Shown here: positions 30,015-39,293 of the stretch, piece after piece
Numbering within the stretch: position 1 is the stretch's first letter
How the letters are laid out: every line of letters begins with the position of its first letter
DNA from: Nitrosopumilus sp. b1
GTDB taxonomy: Archaea; Thermoproteota; Nitrososphaeria; Nitrososphaerales; Nitrosopumilaceae
Direction of reading: 5' to 3'
NCBI RefSeq assembly: GCF_014078545.1
Contig: NZ_MU078712.1
Coordinates: forward strand, 115,049 to 179,048
Length of the DNA: 64,000 bases
The notes under the pieces: model-generated
What the model saw: the letters and a program-made list of their open reading frames with translations, nothing else
What the model was told of the DNA's origin: nothing
Database searches by the model: none
Position numbers and translations under genes: made by a program

Positions 30015-30815
30015 TTAGAGTTTGGGCATACCAAACTTTGATTTTGCTGAAATCATAATGACTCCTGCTATTGCAATTATCATAATCACTGATGCAATTG
30101 CTCCAAATTCTGGAACAACACAGGTGCCGATAATTTCTATCTCTTCAGTTCCGCCTGCAAAGTTGATTGTAACTTGTCGCATGTTGGCGTCTTTGGTTTC
30201 TTCAAAGCTATCTTCTTCACCGTCAACTAGTACAAACAGACTATCATCGTCTCCTGTACAACCTCCAAGTCTTGCATCAAGAATTTCTCTTGGCAAGTCA
30301 ACAACTATCTGTCCGTCACCTGTAGATGCAATACCTAGAACCAGTGACTTTGCTTGCTCATCTGCCATAACATCAAGCAAAGTACCTCCTGTGATTACAT
30401 GTTCAAGTGTAATCTTTGCAGGCTGTTTTGGTGCAGGTGTCGGGGCCGATACAGCTCCTCCTACTGTGAATGTGAATTCAGATGTCTGTTGCAAGTCTGG
30501 GTGACTGGCTACTACCTTGTATGCGCCTGACATGAATGATGGTAAAGTTGGATGTATCAAATAGTTGAAGCTTCCATCTCCGCTTACCATCAAGTTAGGT
30601 GAGTAGATTAGCTTTCCAGTTGGGTCATACACTGAGAGGTTCACTCTCTTGTAAGATGTGATTCCTTCAGCGGTTCCAACTATCAGAATGCTGTCACTTG
30701 GGTTGATGTTTGTTTTGTATCCTGAAATCTCAATGCCTGGTGCGGCATAAGCATAGTTTACCGTGAAAACGCCTATTGTGAAAATTGCTAGCACAAACAA
30801 AACGCTTGTTTTCAT
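30015..30815 (-). CDS. PEFG-CTERM secreted surface protein
   Basis: 266 residues. An N-terminal signal peptide ends at about residue 24 (YAYA). An Ig-like domain follows (about 27-115, YKRVNLSVYDPTG), then a Pro-rich linker (APTPAPKQP), a second domain, and the C-terminal sorting tag VVPEFGAIASVIMIIAIAG followed by a short basic end. PEFG-CTERM tags are known in Thaumarchaeota and are thought to be cleaved by a dedicated archaeosortase and anchored in the envelope. No sortase gene is in the window. A TATA-like tttataacc lies 26 nt before the ATG. Confidence 0.85.
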   Translation of the reverse strand: MKTSVLFVLAIFTIGVFTVNYAYAAPGIEISGYKTNINPSDSILIVGTAEGITSYKRVNLSVYDPTGKLIYSPNLMVSGDGSFNYLIHPTLPSFMSGAYKVVASHPDLQQTSEFTFTVGGAVSAPTPAPKQPAKITLEHVITGGTLLDVMADEQAKSLVLGIASTGDGQIVVDLPREILDARLGGCTGDDDSLFVLVDGEEDSFEETKDANMRQVTINFAGGTEEIEIIGTCVVPEFGAIASVIMIIAIAGVIMISAKSKFGMPKL

Positions 30816-30877
30816 ATTAGACGAGATGTTCTTGGAGGTTATAAAATTTGGCTATGTTTTGTATCTGTACCAATTAC

Positions 30878-31066
30878 TCACTTGCATTTTTTCTTGTGCT
30901 TTTTCAAATTGTCTGAGGAGAGAAACTCTTGACCACATTCTTCGCATATGTTCTTCTTGTCCCCGTGAGCCTTTTCTTGATGTCGCTTTAGTCTTTCAGG
31001 ATCATGAAGCTCAGTGCCGCACTTTTTGCACTTTGTACCATTACTTTTGCCAAAAAGGCCTACCAT
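30878..31066 (-). CDS. Small two-finger C2H2 zinc protein
   Basis: 62 residues with finger 1 CKKCGTELHDPERLKRHQEKAH (C-x2-C-x12-H-x4-H) and finger 2 CEECGQEFLSSDNLKKHKKKC (C-x2-C-x12-H-x4-C). These resemble eukaryotic C2H2 fingers closely, though only two are present and the last ligand is Cys. DNA or RNA binding is likely. It lies between the PEFG protein and topoisomerase IB genes. Confidence 0.8.
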   Translation of the reverse strand: MVGLFGKSNGTKCKKCGTELHDPERLKRHQEKAHGDKKNICEECGQEFLSSDNLKKHKKKCK

Positions 31067-31110
31067 ACGTTGTTTCTATAACGCCGAGGAAGAAGATTAA
31101 CCTTTCAAGA

Positions 31111-32679
31111 CTAGTACTGCTGGGAGATGTCTTTCCACTTTACATCGGCATTTTTTACCCAGAGGAACTTTTTCTGCAATGCTGCTGTGTATAGCTTTTC
31201 CCACTCTGCGCCCACCTCATCTGTCCATGCCTTAAAGACTCGAGGATCGATATAGTTTCTCAATGATGTGCCAAGGTTGTAATCTTTGGTCTTTTCAGAT
31301 AGGTCAATTTGCAGCTTTAATTTTTCAATTCTGTCTTTGAGCTTTTCCTTTTGCTTCTCTGTCTTTGGGGTGGATTCCTTTGCCTTCTTCAGGGTTTCCT
31401 TTTTCTTTTGCAGTGCAGATTCGTATGTCTTTGGAATAGTTCTTTTATGGTTACACATCTTTGCAGCCTCTAGGTTTGCCATCTTTGCATGATACAACTT
31501 TTCATTTGGTGATTTTGTTTTCACTTTATCATGATTCTTGAGATAGTTGTTTACAACAGTTGATGCTAGGTACGTTCTAAACACTTTAGCTGTTAATCCC
31601 TTCACTATGCTGGAATAGTACGCATTAACGTGTCTTGAGGTAATTCCATCAAAGATTTCATCTTTGGGTTTTTTGTTTGAAATTAATTTCTCCAAGTTAT
31701 CGTAAAATTGCTTGTCCTGTCCTTCAGCTGGAACTGTCTCCTGCCATCTCACGCTGTCCTTTCCTAGAAAATCAAACTCTATTGCTTTTCCTGTTAGCTT
31801 GATGTGTTCTTTTCTTAGAGTGGTTGCACCAACGGTGTCTGCTTCATCGGGATCCTTTTCGTCTCCTACTCTCATTGCAGTTCTGTAAATGAGATAACAT
31901 GCAGTTGCAATCCTGCTTAGCTTAGGATCCTTACTCTTCATATCTTTGACAATGCTGTTCTTTATTTTCTCAATCTCCTTTGCAAGCTTTGTTGCTTTGT
32001 CGTACTTTGCTTGGTCTCGCTCCTGCTTTAATCCTGCGGTGTCTGCAAGCCAAACGTATTTTCTTTTTTGTGTTAAATCATCCATCCAGCTTGCAAGCCA
32101 CATGGAATTTTGGTCATGAATTATTTTGCCCCATTTACCTGGCGGCACCTTTGCATCCTTTCCTAGATTTAGTATGACATCTTCTGGAGTGACTCTCTTC
32201 TTCCACTTTCCTCTTAACGGGTGCTCCCCTCTTCCGATAAAAATTCCTGGAGGCTCTGCCATGTAGTTTGCAACCTCAACTTCTTGGCCGTCCATTACTG
32301 CCTTGCCGTACTTTTCTTTCATCTTTTCACGGAGCTCTTTTCTTTTTGCAGCAAGTGATTTTTTTTCTTCCTTTGTCATCATCTCTTTGAGGTCTTTTTC
32401 TTTGTCTACAACTTTGAAAGCTTCTGAAAAGTCAATATCCTCATACTTTATTCCTTTGAACTTTGGATCTAGTGTCTTTGCAAAGTCTGCTGTAAAGTTT
32501 TTCTGAAAAACTTTGTCCTGAGCGTATGGTGTGTCTTTCTTTTTTGCCCACTGGTATATCATCTCCTCTTGGAGTAAGTCAAGGCCCACCTTCTCTCCCT
32601 TGACCTTTATCTTGATTCCCTGAGACTCGAAATCTGGGGGAAACAGTATTCCGTTATGCTGTAGTGTTTTCCATTTCAT
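31111..32679 (-). CDS. DNA topoisomerase IB (eukaryote-type)
   Basis: A 522-residue enzyme that relaxes supercoils through a 3'-phosphotyrosine. It has the core active-site arginines in YRTAMRVGDEKD and RTYLASTVV, the DTVGATTLRKEH segment, a Lys-rich coiled-coil linker (about 410-460) and the C-terminal catalytic Tyr476 in LGTSLRNYIDPRV, matching human Top1. TopoIB of this type among archaea is a mark of Thaumarchaeota. The N-terminal tail of eukaryotic Top1 is absent. Confidence 0.95.
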   Translation of the reverse strand: MKWKTLQHNGILFPPDFESQGIKIKVKGEKVGLDLLQEEMIYQWAKKKDTPYAQDKVFQKNFTADFAKTLDPKFKGIKYEDIDFSEAFKVVDKEKDLKEMMTKEEKKSLAAKRKELREKMKEKYGKAVMDGQEVEVANYMAEPPGIFIGRGEHPLRGKWKKRVTPEDVILNLGKDAKVPPGKWGKIIHDQNSMWLASWMDDLTQKRKYVWLADTAGLKQERDQAKYDKATKLAKEIEKIKNSIVKDMKSKDPKLSRIATACYLIYRTAMRVGDEKDPDEADTVGATTLRKEHIKLTGKAIEFDFLGKDSVRWQETVPAEGQDKQFYDNLEKLISNKKPKDEIFDGITSRHVNAYYSSIVKGLTAKVFRTYLASTVVNNYLKNHDKVKTKSPNEKLYHAKMANLEAAKMCNHKRTIPKTYESALQKKKETLKKAKESTPKTEKQKEKLKDRIEKLKLQIDLSEKTKDYNLGTSLRNYIDPRVFKAWTDEVGAEWEKLYTAALQKKFLWVKNADVKWKDISQQY

Positions 32680-32749
32680 GATTTTTTCCCAAAATTGTAG
32701 ACTTTGATAAATTCAGAATCTTGCGTATATCAATTTAACGTAGGTCTTG

Positions 32750-33580
32750 TCATGCCCCAAAGAGCTCTTTTTTCAAATAATTTTCAAACTCAATGTCTGT
32801 CTTCATCTTCTTTGCTTCAAGAAACATTGATGCATCATTTCCTACAACGTACCTTGGTAGTGGGGGGTTATCTGATATTGCCTTGCTGATGGCCTTTGCA
32901 ACCTCTATTGGAGGGGTGCCCATCTCTGCCATCATCTTAATTCCTGCAATTACCTTATGTGTTATCTCAGTGTATGGCGAATCTGTTTTTGGTTCTGTAA
33001 CCTTCATTGAATCAAAAAAGTTTGTCTTGATTACCCCTGGTTCAATGATAATTGTTTTTACACCAAACTGACCAAGCTCATACCTCAAGCATTCACTCAG
33101 TCCCTCTAGTGCAAACTTTGAGCTAATGTATGCAGGAGATCCTGGAAATCCAATCTTTCCTGCAACAGAGCTGATGTTGACGATAAATCCGTCACCCTGC
33201 TTTCTCATAATTGGTGCGACCTGTTGAATGAGCCTTATTATTCCAAAAAAGTTTGTCTCAAACTGTGCTTTGAATTCCTCAACTGATACATCTTCAAGAG
33301 AACCAAACAAACCGTATCCTGCATTATTTACTAAAATGTCGATTCTTCCTTTCTTCTTTAGGATCTCACTTATCGCCGATTCAATCGATTCTTTCTTGTC
33401 TACATCAAGCGCTAAAACCTCAACCTTTAGATTTTCTTTTTTAGCAATATCTAGAATTTTTTTACCCTTCTGTACATCTCGCATTGTGGCAAATGTAACG
33501 TATCCGTTTCTTGCAAGCTCTAGTGCGGTTTCATGGCCGATACCACTCGAGCTGCCAGTTACAACTGCAACTTTTTCCAT
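32750..33580 (-). CDS. Short-chain dehydrogenase/reductase
   Basis: A 276-residue NAD(P)-dependent oxidoreductase of the classical SDR type: TGSSSGIGHETA (8-19), NNAGYG, the catalytic Ser in VNISSVAGK, and Tyr/Lys in YISSKFALEG. Sequence after PGVIKTNFF places it near enzymes acting on hydrophobic alcohols or ketones; substrate unknown. It starts 13 nt downstream of the sugar-dehydrogenase stop. Confidence 0.88.
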   Translation of the reverse strand: MEKVAVVTGSSSGIGHETALELARNGYVTFATMRDVQKGKKILDIAKKENLKVEVLALDVDKKESIESAISEILKKKGRIDILVNNAGYGLFGSLEDVSVEEFKAQFETNFFGIIRLIQQVAPIMRKQGDGFIVNISSVAGKIGFPGSPAYISSKFALEGLSECLRYELGQFGVKTIIIEPGVIKTNFFDSMKVTEPKTDSPYTEITHKVIAGIKMMAEMGTPPIEVAKAISKAISDNPPLPRYVVGNDASMFLEAKKMKTDIEFENYLKKELFGA

Positions 33581-33592
33581 GATTCAAGGTAT

Positions 33593-34906
33593 TTACTTTG
33601 ACATATTTATCATATGGTCATCAGGATGATGATCTGCTGCCCAGCCAATATCAATTAATTTTTGATAGCTGGATGTCTTCACACATGCTGGAACCCATCC
33701 GTTTGCTTTGAAGATCAGCTTTAGTCCTTCATTGCACTGAATCATGTGGGGGTCCACCCCTGAATCCATCTGTTTTTTTGGAGTAGCAACTGGTTCGAGT
33801 GATGTCTTTTCTACTAGGGGGACAATTCTGAGAATTCTATCATCATTTACCGCGGGTCCTCCCCTTCCGTCTCTGTTGCTTGTCAAAATGTACAGATGTC
33901 CGTCAGGACCAACGCTTGCATCTCGTAGCCTTCCAAATTCTCCCGAGAATAATGCTTCACTCGATAAAACTGCATTATTTTCAAGATCAAAATCAATCAT
34001 TCGAAGATGCACCCCTCGAAGTGTAGCTACAAAAAACTTTTCACTCCACTCTGAAATTTTATCTGATTTATAAAACGCAGCACCTGATGGCGCCCAAGTT
34101 TCATCTCCTGTGTGAAGTATTGGGGAGACAAATTTTTCATCTGTCTCATCGCCAACTATCTCTGGCCATCCATAGTTTTTGCCTGACTCTATCACATTTA
34201 CCTCATCGTGTGCAAATCCCCTCTCCCCTGACGGTCCGTGTTCTGTAGCCACAAGATTTCCTAAAGAATCCCAATCAAGACCTTGGGGATTTCGGTGTCC
34301 AAGTGAATAGATGAGTGAATCCTCAAACGGATTGTCTTTGGGAATGCTTCCATCTGAATTAATTCTTAAAATTTTTCCTGCAAGAGAATCCATTTTCTGT
34401 GAGCGACTGTAATCTGATGCATCGCCAAGTGTAACGTACAGTTTTCCATCAGGACCGAACTTTATCCTTCCGCCATCATGCCATGGTGCACCTGGAATCT
34501 TGTCTAGCAGTACAAACTCGTCGTGTAATGTATTATCTGATTCGGTATAACGAACAACCTTGTTGTACGTGTTTAAGAAATCATTGTATGTGTAGTAAAG
34601 ATACACATAATGATTCTCACTAAAATTTGGATCTAACGCAATACCAAGTAAACCGCCTTCTGTTCCTGCAACATCTAGTGTTAGTGCCGGTTCTGGATTT
34701 AGAACTCCGTCTTGAATCACTCTTACTTTGCCAATTCTTTCGGTAAAGAAGACTCTGTCGTCTGGTGCAAATGCAATTGCCCAAGGAACTTCAAGATTTT
34801 CTGCAACAGTTTCCACCTTGACTCCATATTCGGGAAATTCCTGCGCATAAGATGTTGGAATAATTACAATCAGCAGTGCTGCAAATATTATGAAAATTCC
34901 TTTCAT
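33593..34906 (-). CDS. PQQ-dependent sugar (aldose/sorbosone) dehydrogenase-like secreted protein
   Basis: A 437-residue exported protein: signal peptide ending TSYA near residue 21, then a six-bladed beta-propeller with PWAIAFAPDDRVFFTER, GGLLGIALDPNF, PWHDGGRIKFGPDG and YSLGHRNPQGLDWD, typical of soluble quinoprotein glucose/sorbosone dehydrogenases. The last 70 residues (after KKQMDSG) are an extra domain with one Cys pair. PQQ use is inferred from the family; no PQQ genes are seen. Confidence 0.85.
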   Translation of the reverse strand: MKGIFIIFAALLIVIIPTSYAQEFPEYGVKVETVAENLEVPWAIAFAPDDRVFFTERIGKVRVIQDGVLNPEPALTLDVAGTEGGLLGIALDPNFSENHYVYLYYTYNDFLNTYNKVVRYTESDNTLHDEFVLLDKIPGAPWHDGGRIKFGPDGKLYVTLGDASDYSRSQKMDSLAGKILRINSDGSIPKDNPFEDSLIYSLGHRNPQGLDWDSLGNLVATEHGPSGERGFAHDEVNVIESGKNYGWPEIVGDETDEKFVSPILHTGDETWAPSGAAFYKSDKISEWSEKFFVATLRGVHLRMIDFDLENNAVLSSEALFSGEFGRLRDASVGPDGHLYILTSNRDGRGGPAVNDDRILRIVPLVEKTSLEPVATPKKQMDSGVDPHMIQCNEGLKLIFKANGWVPACVKTSSYQKLIDIGWAADHHPDDHMINMSK

Positions 34907-35041
34907 GATGTAACTCTCTTCAACAACAATATAATCTTGAAGGATTTCTTTTAGGTGTAATATCGGACAATTTTTTTACAATTGAGGCTGAAAATCAGGG
35001 GATCGTTTTTATGCAGTTAGGAAAAATTGCATGCTGGGAGC

Positions 35042-35158
35042 ATGGGTGGAATGGAGAAAGAACTATCTCAAAAAGAAAAAGATGAGCTAAACTCTAGAAT
35101 TATCAAAGCTTGTAAAGAAGATCCCGGCCACACAAAAACTCTATCACAAGATTCTTAA
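35042..35158 (+). CDS. Possible 38-residue acidic/basic microprotein
   Basis: The frame MGGMEKELSQKEKDELNSR onward is hydrophilic and helical, with a KACKEDPGH end. A tttttatg element at 35006-35012 would place the transcript start close to the ATG at 35042. It stops two bases before the end of the helicase gene (convergent). Family unknown. Confidence 0.45.
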   Translation: MGGMEKELSQKEKDELNSRIIKACKEDPGHTKTLSQDS

Positions 35159-35160
35159 TT

Positions 35161-37674
35161 TTACACAAGCGGTCTGTCGCCTTCAGTTGGATCCTCTAGT
35201 ACTGTCTTCTCACCATTATTGATTCTCTGCAAAACTTCAAGGGAAGAGTACTTGTGAAGATACTCGTTGTTGTTTCCGCATCTGTACGAGAATGTGCACC
35301 TGGGACACCCTGCCTCGTTTTTGCAAGGACACTCTTTTACTATGTACATGCTGCGCTCAAGGGCCTTCTCAAATCTATCATAGAGTGCTTTGCTTGCGCC
35401 ATTTCCACCAATTGCACCATCGTAAATGAATATCAGACCTGATGCTCCTAGAGAGATTCCACCAAGGTCCTGCGATACACCTCCGGTAATCATGTTGCTT
35501 CCTTCTATTACCACATGCTCTGTTGCATGGTATCCGCTTGCCTCAACATACTCTTGGTCTTCAGACTTTGCGATCTCTTTTTCAGGTCTTGGTGCATGAA
35601 ATACTATTCCTTTAGTTACAAAGTCATACTCTAGCTTCTTCTCGAGAAGAACTTTCTTTCCCTGCGATACTTCTTGGCCTAGCTCGATGTTGACATAACC
35701 GTAAACGCTCTTTTGTATATGCAGCTTGCAAAATGCAACTTCCATCCCAAAGACCTTCCTTTGCTCATACACTGTTTCAATTGTAGGCCACTCTTCGGTT
35801 AGCGCTTTGGTATAGTATGGATAGTCTCTTGGAATGCGTTCAAGCTTTGCAAAGTTTTTTTCAGGATACTCGAACTCTTTTACTTTGTATCTGATTCCTG
35901 CAAGAAAGTAGATTGCATCCTTGTGCAGTTCCTCTAATGCAATCGGCAAAATTCTATCTCCTACTTTTCTTCCATCAAGAAATATGTCAACTGAGCTTCC
36001 TATGCCTCTAATGCTAAACTCGCTTAGCAGTTTGTGCACCGTGTCATAGTTTGGAACAATTCTGTTTTCTACCAAGACAAGGTTTCCGTCTCGGAGATGC
36101 TTTTCAATGACATCTGAGTGCTCTTTTAGCTCATGCCTCGAGATTGGCTTGTCACAAGCCATAGCCAGCATCTGAAACTCTTCTACAAAAGGATTCTTTG
36201 GGTCAATGTACGTCTTTTCTGTGTCATCAAAATAGTCATCAGGATGGTTCTTGTAGTACTGAGATATAGGATCATTTCCCAATGCCAGAAATGCATATCC
36301 TCTCTGTCCTTTCCTTGCAGCCCTTCCAATTCTTTGAACCAGTCTGTTTACAGGAATTGTAGATGATATCACTCCGTCAACGTTTCCCACATCAATGCCA
36401 AGCTCAAGTGTTGGCGTGCATGATATGGCCTGTAGCGCATCTTCCTTGAATGCCTTTTCAACAGACCTCCGATAGTTTGCCATCAGCCCTGCCCTGTGAA
36501 CCTTGATGCCAATCTTTTGCTTTCTTGCCTGCATTGCAAGAAGCTCCGAGTTTAGGTGCGAGTTGCTAAACACCATCGTCTTGTGTTTTTTTTGTGTAAG
36601 CTTTTTTGTCAAATCAACCATCAGGGCACGCTGTGTTCTCAAGGAGGGAAAAAGCATAACAAAGTCTGTTTCGCTCTTGTTTCCAGAACCGTGAATGAGA
36701 TTCATCTTTTCTCCAAACAGCTTTTCTGTAAACTCTACTGCATTATCGAGAGTAGCTGATGCTGCAACAAACTGAATTTTTTTTCCAATTCTTTTTAGCC
36801 GTTTGATGATGTAGTGAACATTCGAGCCAAATATTCCGGTGTACACATGTGTCTCATCAGCAACAAGAAACCTTATTGATCCAAGAAGAGACGCAAACTT
36901 TGTTTGGTGGAACATGTGGTAGTGCAGCACATCAAAGTTTGTTACGATAATCTCTGGTGGTTCATCTAGAATTTTTGCGCGCTCTATCTGTTTTGTGTCT
37001 CCGTCAAACACTCCAACTTTGATTCCAACTCTTTGTGCAAGCGAGTTTATTTTTGGAAACTGATCTCTTGCAAGTGACTTTGTCGGATATACAAACAGTG
37101 CAAATATTTTCCCAAAGCTCTCCTTCTCAGATAGAATCTTCTGTACAATTGGAATCAAAAATGCTTCAGTCTTTCCTGATGCAGTTGGGGCCTCAATGAT
37201 TACATTATTCCCATAGATGATCTCCGATATTGCATCTTCTTGAAATTTGTAAAATGAGTCAATTCCTTTTTCAGACAAATATTTTGATATTTCACTGTCC
37301 AATCCAAATTCTGATACCTTTTGACCCATTTCTGGCTCTGGTTTTTTCATTACCTTGTAAAATGACACGTAATCCTTCTTTGAGTACAGTACAGATTTTG
37401 TAACCTCGTCTAGCTTTGCAGTGCCAATCATCTTTTTGATTTCTGTCTCATCGCGAATTATCCCCTGCTGTTGCAGTCCTTGCTGCATCTGGTCCTTGTT
37501 TGGTATCTTTCCCTTGTCAAATCTTGTTAGAAAATTCAGATAAGCCTCATCGAGATTTTTTGTAAATTCTAAAATGTCTTCTAGCTTGCAACCTGGGCAA
37601 AAAATTACCATCTTCTTGTTGAATGTCCTTTGTATCTCCAGACTCGTCTTGCAGTTAGGGCAGCTGTACTTCAT
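35161..37674 (-). CDS. DEAD/DEAH-box helicase of the MrfA/Hrq1 type with C-terminal zinc module
   Basis: 837 residues. An N-terminal zinc ribbon (C5, C8, C26, C29) precedes a superfamily 2 core: Walker A APTASGKT at 162-169, DETH at 273-276, SASATLD, and the C-terminal motifs with GIDVGNVDG and QRIGRAARKGQRG. Near the end, C782, C784, C790, C793 form the cysteine cluster of the MZB/DUF1998 module found in MrfA and Hrq1, which act in DNA crosslink repair. The zinc ribbon at the front is not typical of Hrq1. It is a single gene convergent with a microORF. Confidence 0.88.
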   Translation of the reverse strand: MKYSCPNCKTSLEIQRTFNKKMVIFCPGCKLEDILEFTKNLDEAYLNFLTRFDKGKIPNKDQMQQGLQQQGIIRDETEIKKMIGTAKLDEVTKSVLYSKKDYVSFYKVMKKPEPEMGQKVSEFGLDSEISKYLSEKGIDSFYKFQEDAISEIIYGNNVIIEAPTASGKTEAFLIPIVQKILSEKESFGKIFALFVYPTKSLARDQFPKINSLAQRVGIKVGVFDGDTKQIERAKILDEPPEIIVTNFDVLHYHMFHQTKFASLLGSIRFLVADETHVYTGIFGSNVHYIIKRLKRIGKKIQFVAASATLDNAVEFTEKLFGEKMNLIHGSGNKSETDFVMLFPSLRTQRALMVDLTKKLTQKKHKTMVFSNSHLNSELLAMQARKQKIGIKVHRAGLMANYRRSVEKAFKEDALQAISCTPTLELGIDVGNVDGVISSTIPVNRLVQRIGRAARKGQRGYAFLALGNDPISQYYKNHPDDYFDDTEKTYIDPKNPFVEEFQMLAMACDKPISRHELKEHSDVIEKHLRDGNLVLVENRIVPNYDTVHKLLSEFSIRGIGSSVDIFLDGRKVGDRILPIALEELHKDAIYFLAGIRYKVKEFEYPEKNFAKLERIPRDYPYYTKALTEEWPTIETVYEQRKVFGMEVAFCKLHIQKSVYGYVNIELGQEVSQGKKVLLEKKLEYDFVTKGIVFHAPRPEKEIAKSEDQEYVEASGYHATEHVVIEGSNMITGGVSQDLGGISLGASGLIFIYDGAIGGNGASKALYDRFEKALERSMYIVKECPCKNEAGCPRCTFSYRCGNNNEYLHKYSSLEVLQRINNGEKTVLEDPTEGDRPLV

Positions 37675-37872
37675 GGTGTCTCATAATTGACTGTGAATGG
37701 ATTTATTGTTTGAGAATTCATTTGAGCTGTATCTGGGGGCATACCTCATTGATCGCACTACTGTATACCTGTACCATGCCTCGACTGCAAAATCCCGAGT
37801 CAAGGTAAACTCATCAGGTGTTTAAATTGGTAAACATGCCAGAGTTATCTATCATGTACTGATACTAGAAGC

Positions 37873-38067
37873 ATGGCCAGTTACACAAACGAAGTAGCAA
37901 AGATTCATCGAAGCTTTCAAGCAGCTATCAAAAAAGCAAAATCAAGACAAGCTGTTCTAAACGCATACTGGAAGCACAAGAGAGAACACGAAAAGCTACT
38001 TGCAAAGCATCTCAAAGAAGAGATGGCTCTAGTCAACAAAATCAAAGGCAAGATGGAATACCGATAG
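37873..38067 (+). CDS. Small basic helical protein (64 aa)
   Basis: MASYTNEVAKIHRSFQAAIK onward is rich in Lys, Ala and Glu and appears to be a pair of long helices with about 14 Lys. No known family. Upstream (37675-37872) there is a TATA-like gtttaaattgg near 37820-37830 and no other gene. It precedes the DNA methyltransferase by 36 nt and may be co-transcribed. Confidence 0.6.
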   Translation: MASYTNEVAKIHRSFQAAIKKAKSRQAVLNAYWKHKREHEKLLAKHLKEEMALVNKIKGKMEYR

Positions 38068-38103
38068 CAGAATTTTACAACAACTATTCCATCTTTATTT
38101 TTC

Positions 38104-38913
38104 ATGACATTATTAAGCAAGGATTCCATAACAAATCTAAAATTGAAATCACTCACTCCAAACAAAATCTACAATGTAAACTGTATTCAGGGAATGAGTG
38201 AGATACCTGACAAGAAAATTGATCTTATAGTAACTGATCCTCCATTTGCAATAAATTTCAAAGCTACAAAGGCAAACTACAACCGAACAGCTTCACGAGT
38301 CATGCAGGGCTATAACGAAATAAAACCTGAGGATTACTATGACTTTACTTTTCAATGGATGTCAGAAGCATTTCGAATCCTAAAGGATTCGGGAAGCATG
38401 TATGTCTTCTCTGGATGGAACAATCTCAAGGATATTCTAATGGCTTTAGATGACGTTGGTTTTGTAACGATTAATCATCTAATTTGGAAGTATCAATTCG
38501 GTGTAGTGACAAAGAAAAAGTTTGTCACGTCACATTACCATTGCCTCTATGTCTGCAAGAATCCAAAGAAGAGAAAGTTTTATCCATTTTCTAGATTCAA
38601 AAAAGATTCCAAAAATAAAGAAGGCCGTAGTCTCCACTATAAGGACAAAGAAGATGTCTGGGAAATAAAAAGAGAGTACTGGACTGGTGATGAAAAGACT
38701 CCGACGAAACTTCCGTCAGAAATAATTGAAAAGATCATGCAGTATTCTAGCAAGCGGGGTGATCTTGTACTGGATCCATTCCTTGGCTCTGGACAGGTTG
38801 CAGTGATTAGCAAAAAGAACGGACGAAAGTTTCTTGGGTTTGAGATTGTAAAGGAATACTATAGCTTTGCAAAAAAGCGATTAGACAAAAACATCTACAG
38901 AATTAAAAAATAA
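38104..38913 (+). CDS. DNA (adenine-N6 or cytosine-N4) methyltransferase, orphan
   Basis: A 269-residue beta-class amino-methyltransferase: the catalytic DPPF at 45-48 comes first and the SAM motif DPFLGSGQV follows near residue 220. A central variable part (YPFSRFKKDSKNKEGR) is the likely target-recognition region. No endonuclease gene is adjacent, so it is an orphan or regulatory methyltransferase. ATG start with a short gap after the small basic protein gene. Confidence 0.88.
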   Translation: MTLLSKDSITNLKLKSLTPNKIYNVNCIQGMSEIPDKKIDLIVTDPPFAINFKATKANYNRTASRVMQGYNEIKPEDYYDFTFQWMSEAFRILKDSGSMYVFSGWNNLKDILMALDDVGFVTINHLIWKYQFGVVTKKKFVTSHYHCLYVCKNPKKRKFYPFSRFKKDSKNKEGRSLHYKDKEDVWEIKREYWTGDEKTPTKLPSEIIEKIMQYSSKRGDLVLDPFLGSGQVAVISKKNGRKFLGFEIVKEYYSFAKKRLDKNIYRIKK

Positions 38914-38915
38914 TT

Positions 38916-39269
38916 TTATTCTGTCTTTTCTGACTCTGACTTTGGCTCAATTGGTTTTCCAATCCTTGTTGAAATTATCTCTCTTAGCTCATCTGTTGTC
39001 TTTCCAGCAAAATTAATTCCCAATGATTTTGCAATCATCTCTAGCTTTTCTCTTTCGTTTTGCACAGGACCTGAGACCTGAACATTTTGTGTGCTAAAGT
39101 CCTTCATCTGATTCTGTACTTCATCTCTAGCTTTTCTGTATTCAGCAGAAGCACGTCCTAATTTTTTTGCTGCTTCTGGCAGCTTGTTAGTTCCAAGAAT
39201 TAACACAAGTGCCACAAAAATAATGATTATCCATTCACTGCCTGCAACATTTAGGGAAAAATCAATCAC
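38916..39269 (-). CDS. tatA: Sec-independent protein translocase TatA/TatB-like protein
   Basis: A 117-residue membrane protein: a short N-terminus, a transmembrane helix at about 13-25 (WIIIIFVALVLIL), a hinge GTNKLPEAAKKLGRA, and a long amphipathic helix to about residue 60. It forms the translocation pore for folded proteins. The tail of about 45 residues ends in acidic sequence. No tatC is adjacent. The hinge Phe-Gly of bacterial TatA is GT here. Confidence 0.85.
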   Translation of the reverse strand: MIDFSLNVAGSEWIIIIFVALVLILGTNKLPEAAKKLGRASAEYRKARDEVQNQMKDFSTQNVQVSGPVQNEREKLEMIAKSLGINFAGKTTDELREIISTRIGKPIEPKSESEKTE

Positions 39270-39293
39270 GCATAAAATTACTCAAATCTTAAA

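Noticed and set aside
38104-38913. A restriction-modification system
   Set aside because: Only the methyltransferase is present; neighbours are a small basic protein and tatA with no endonuclease features.
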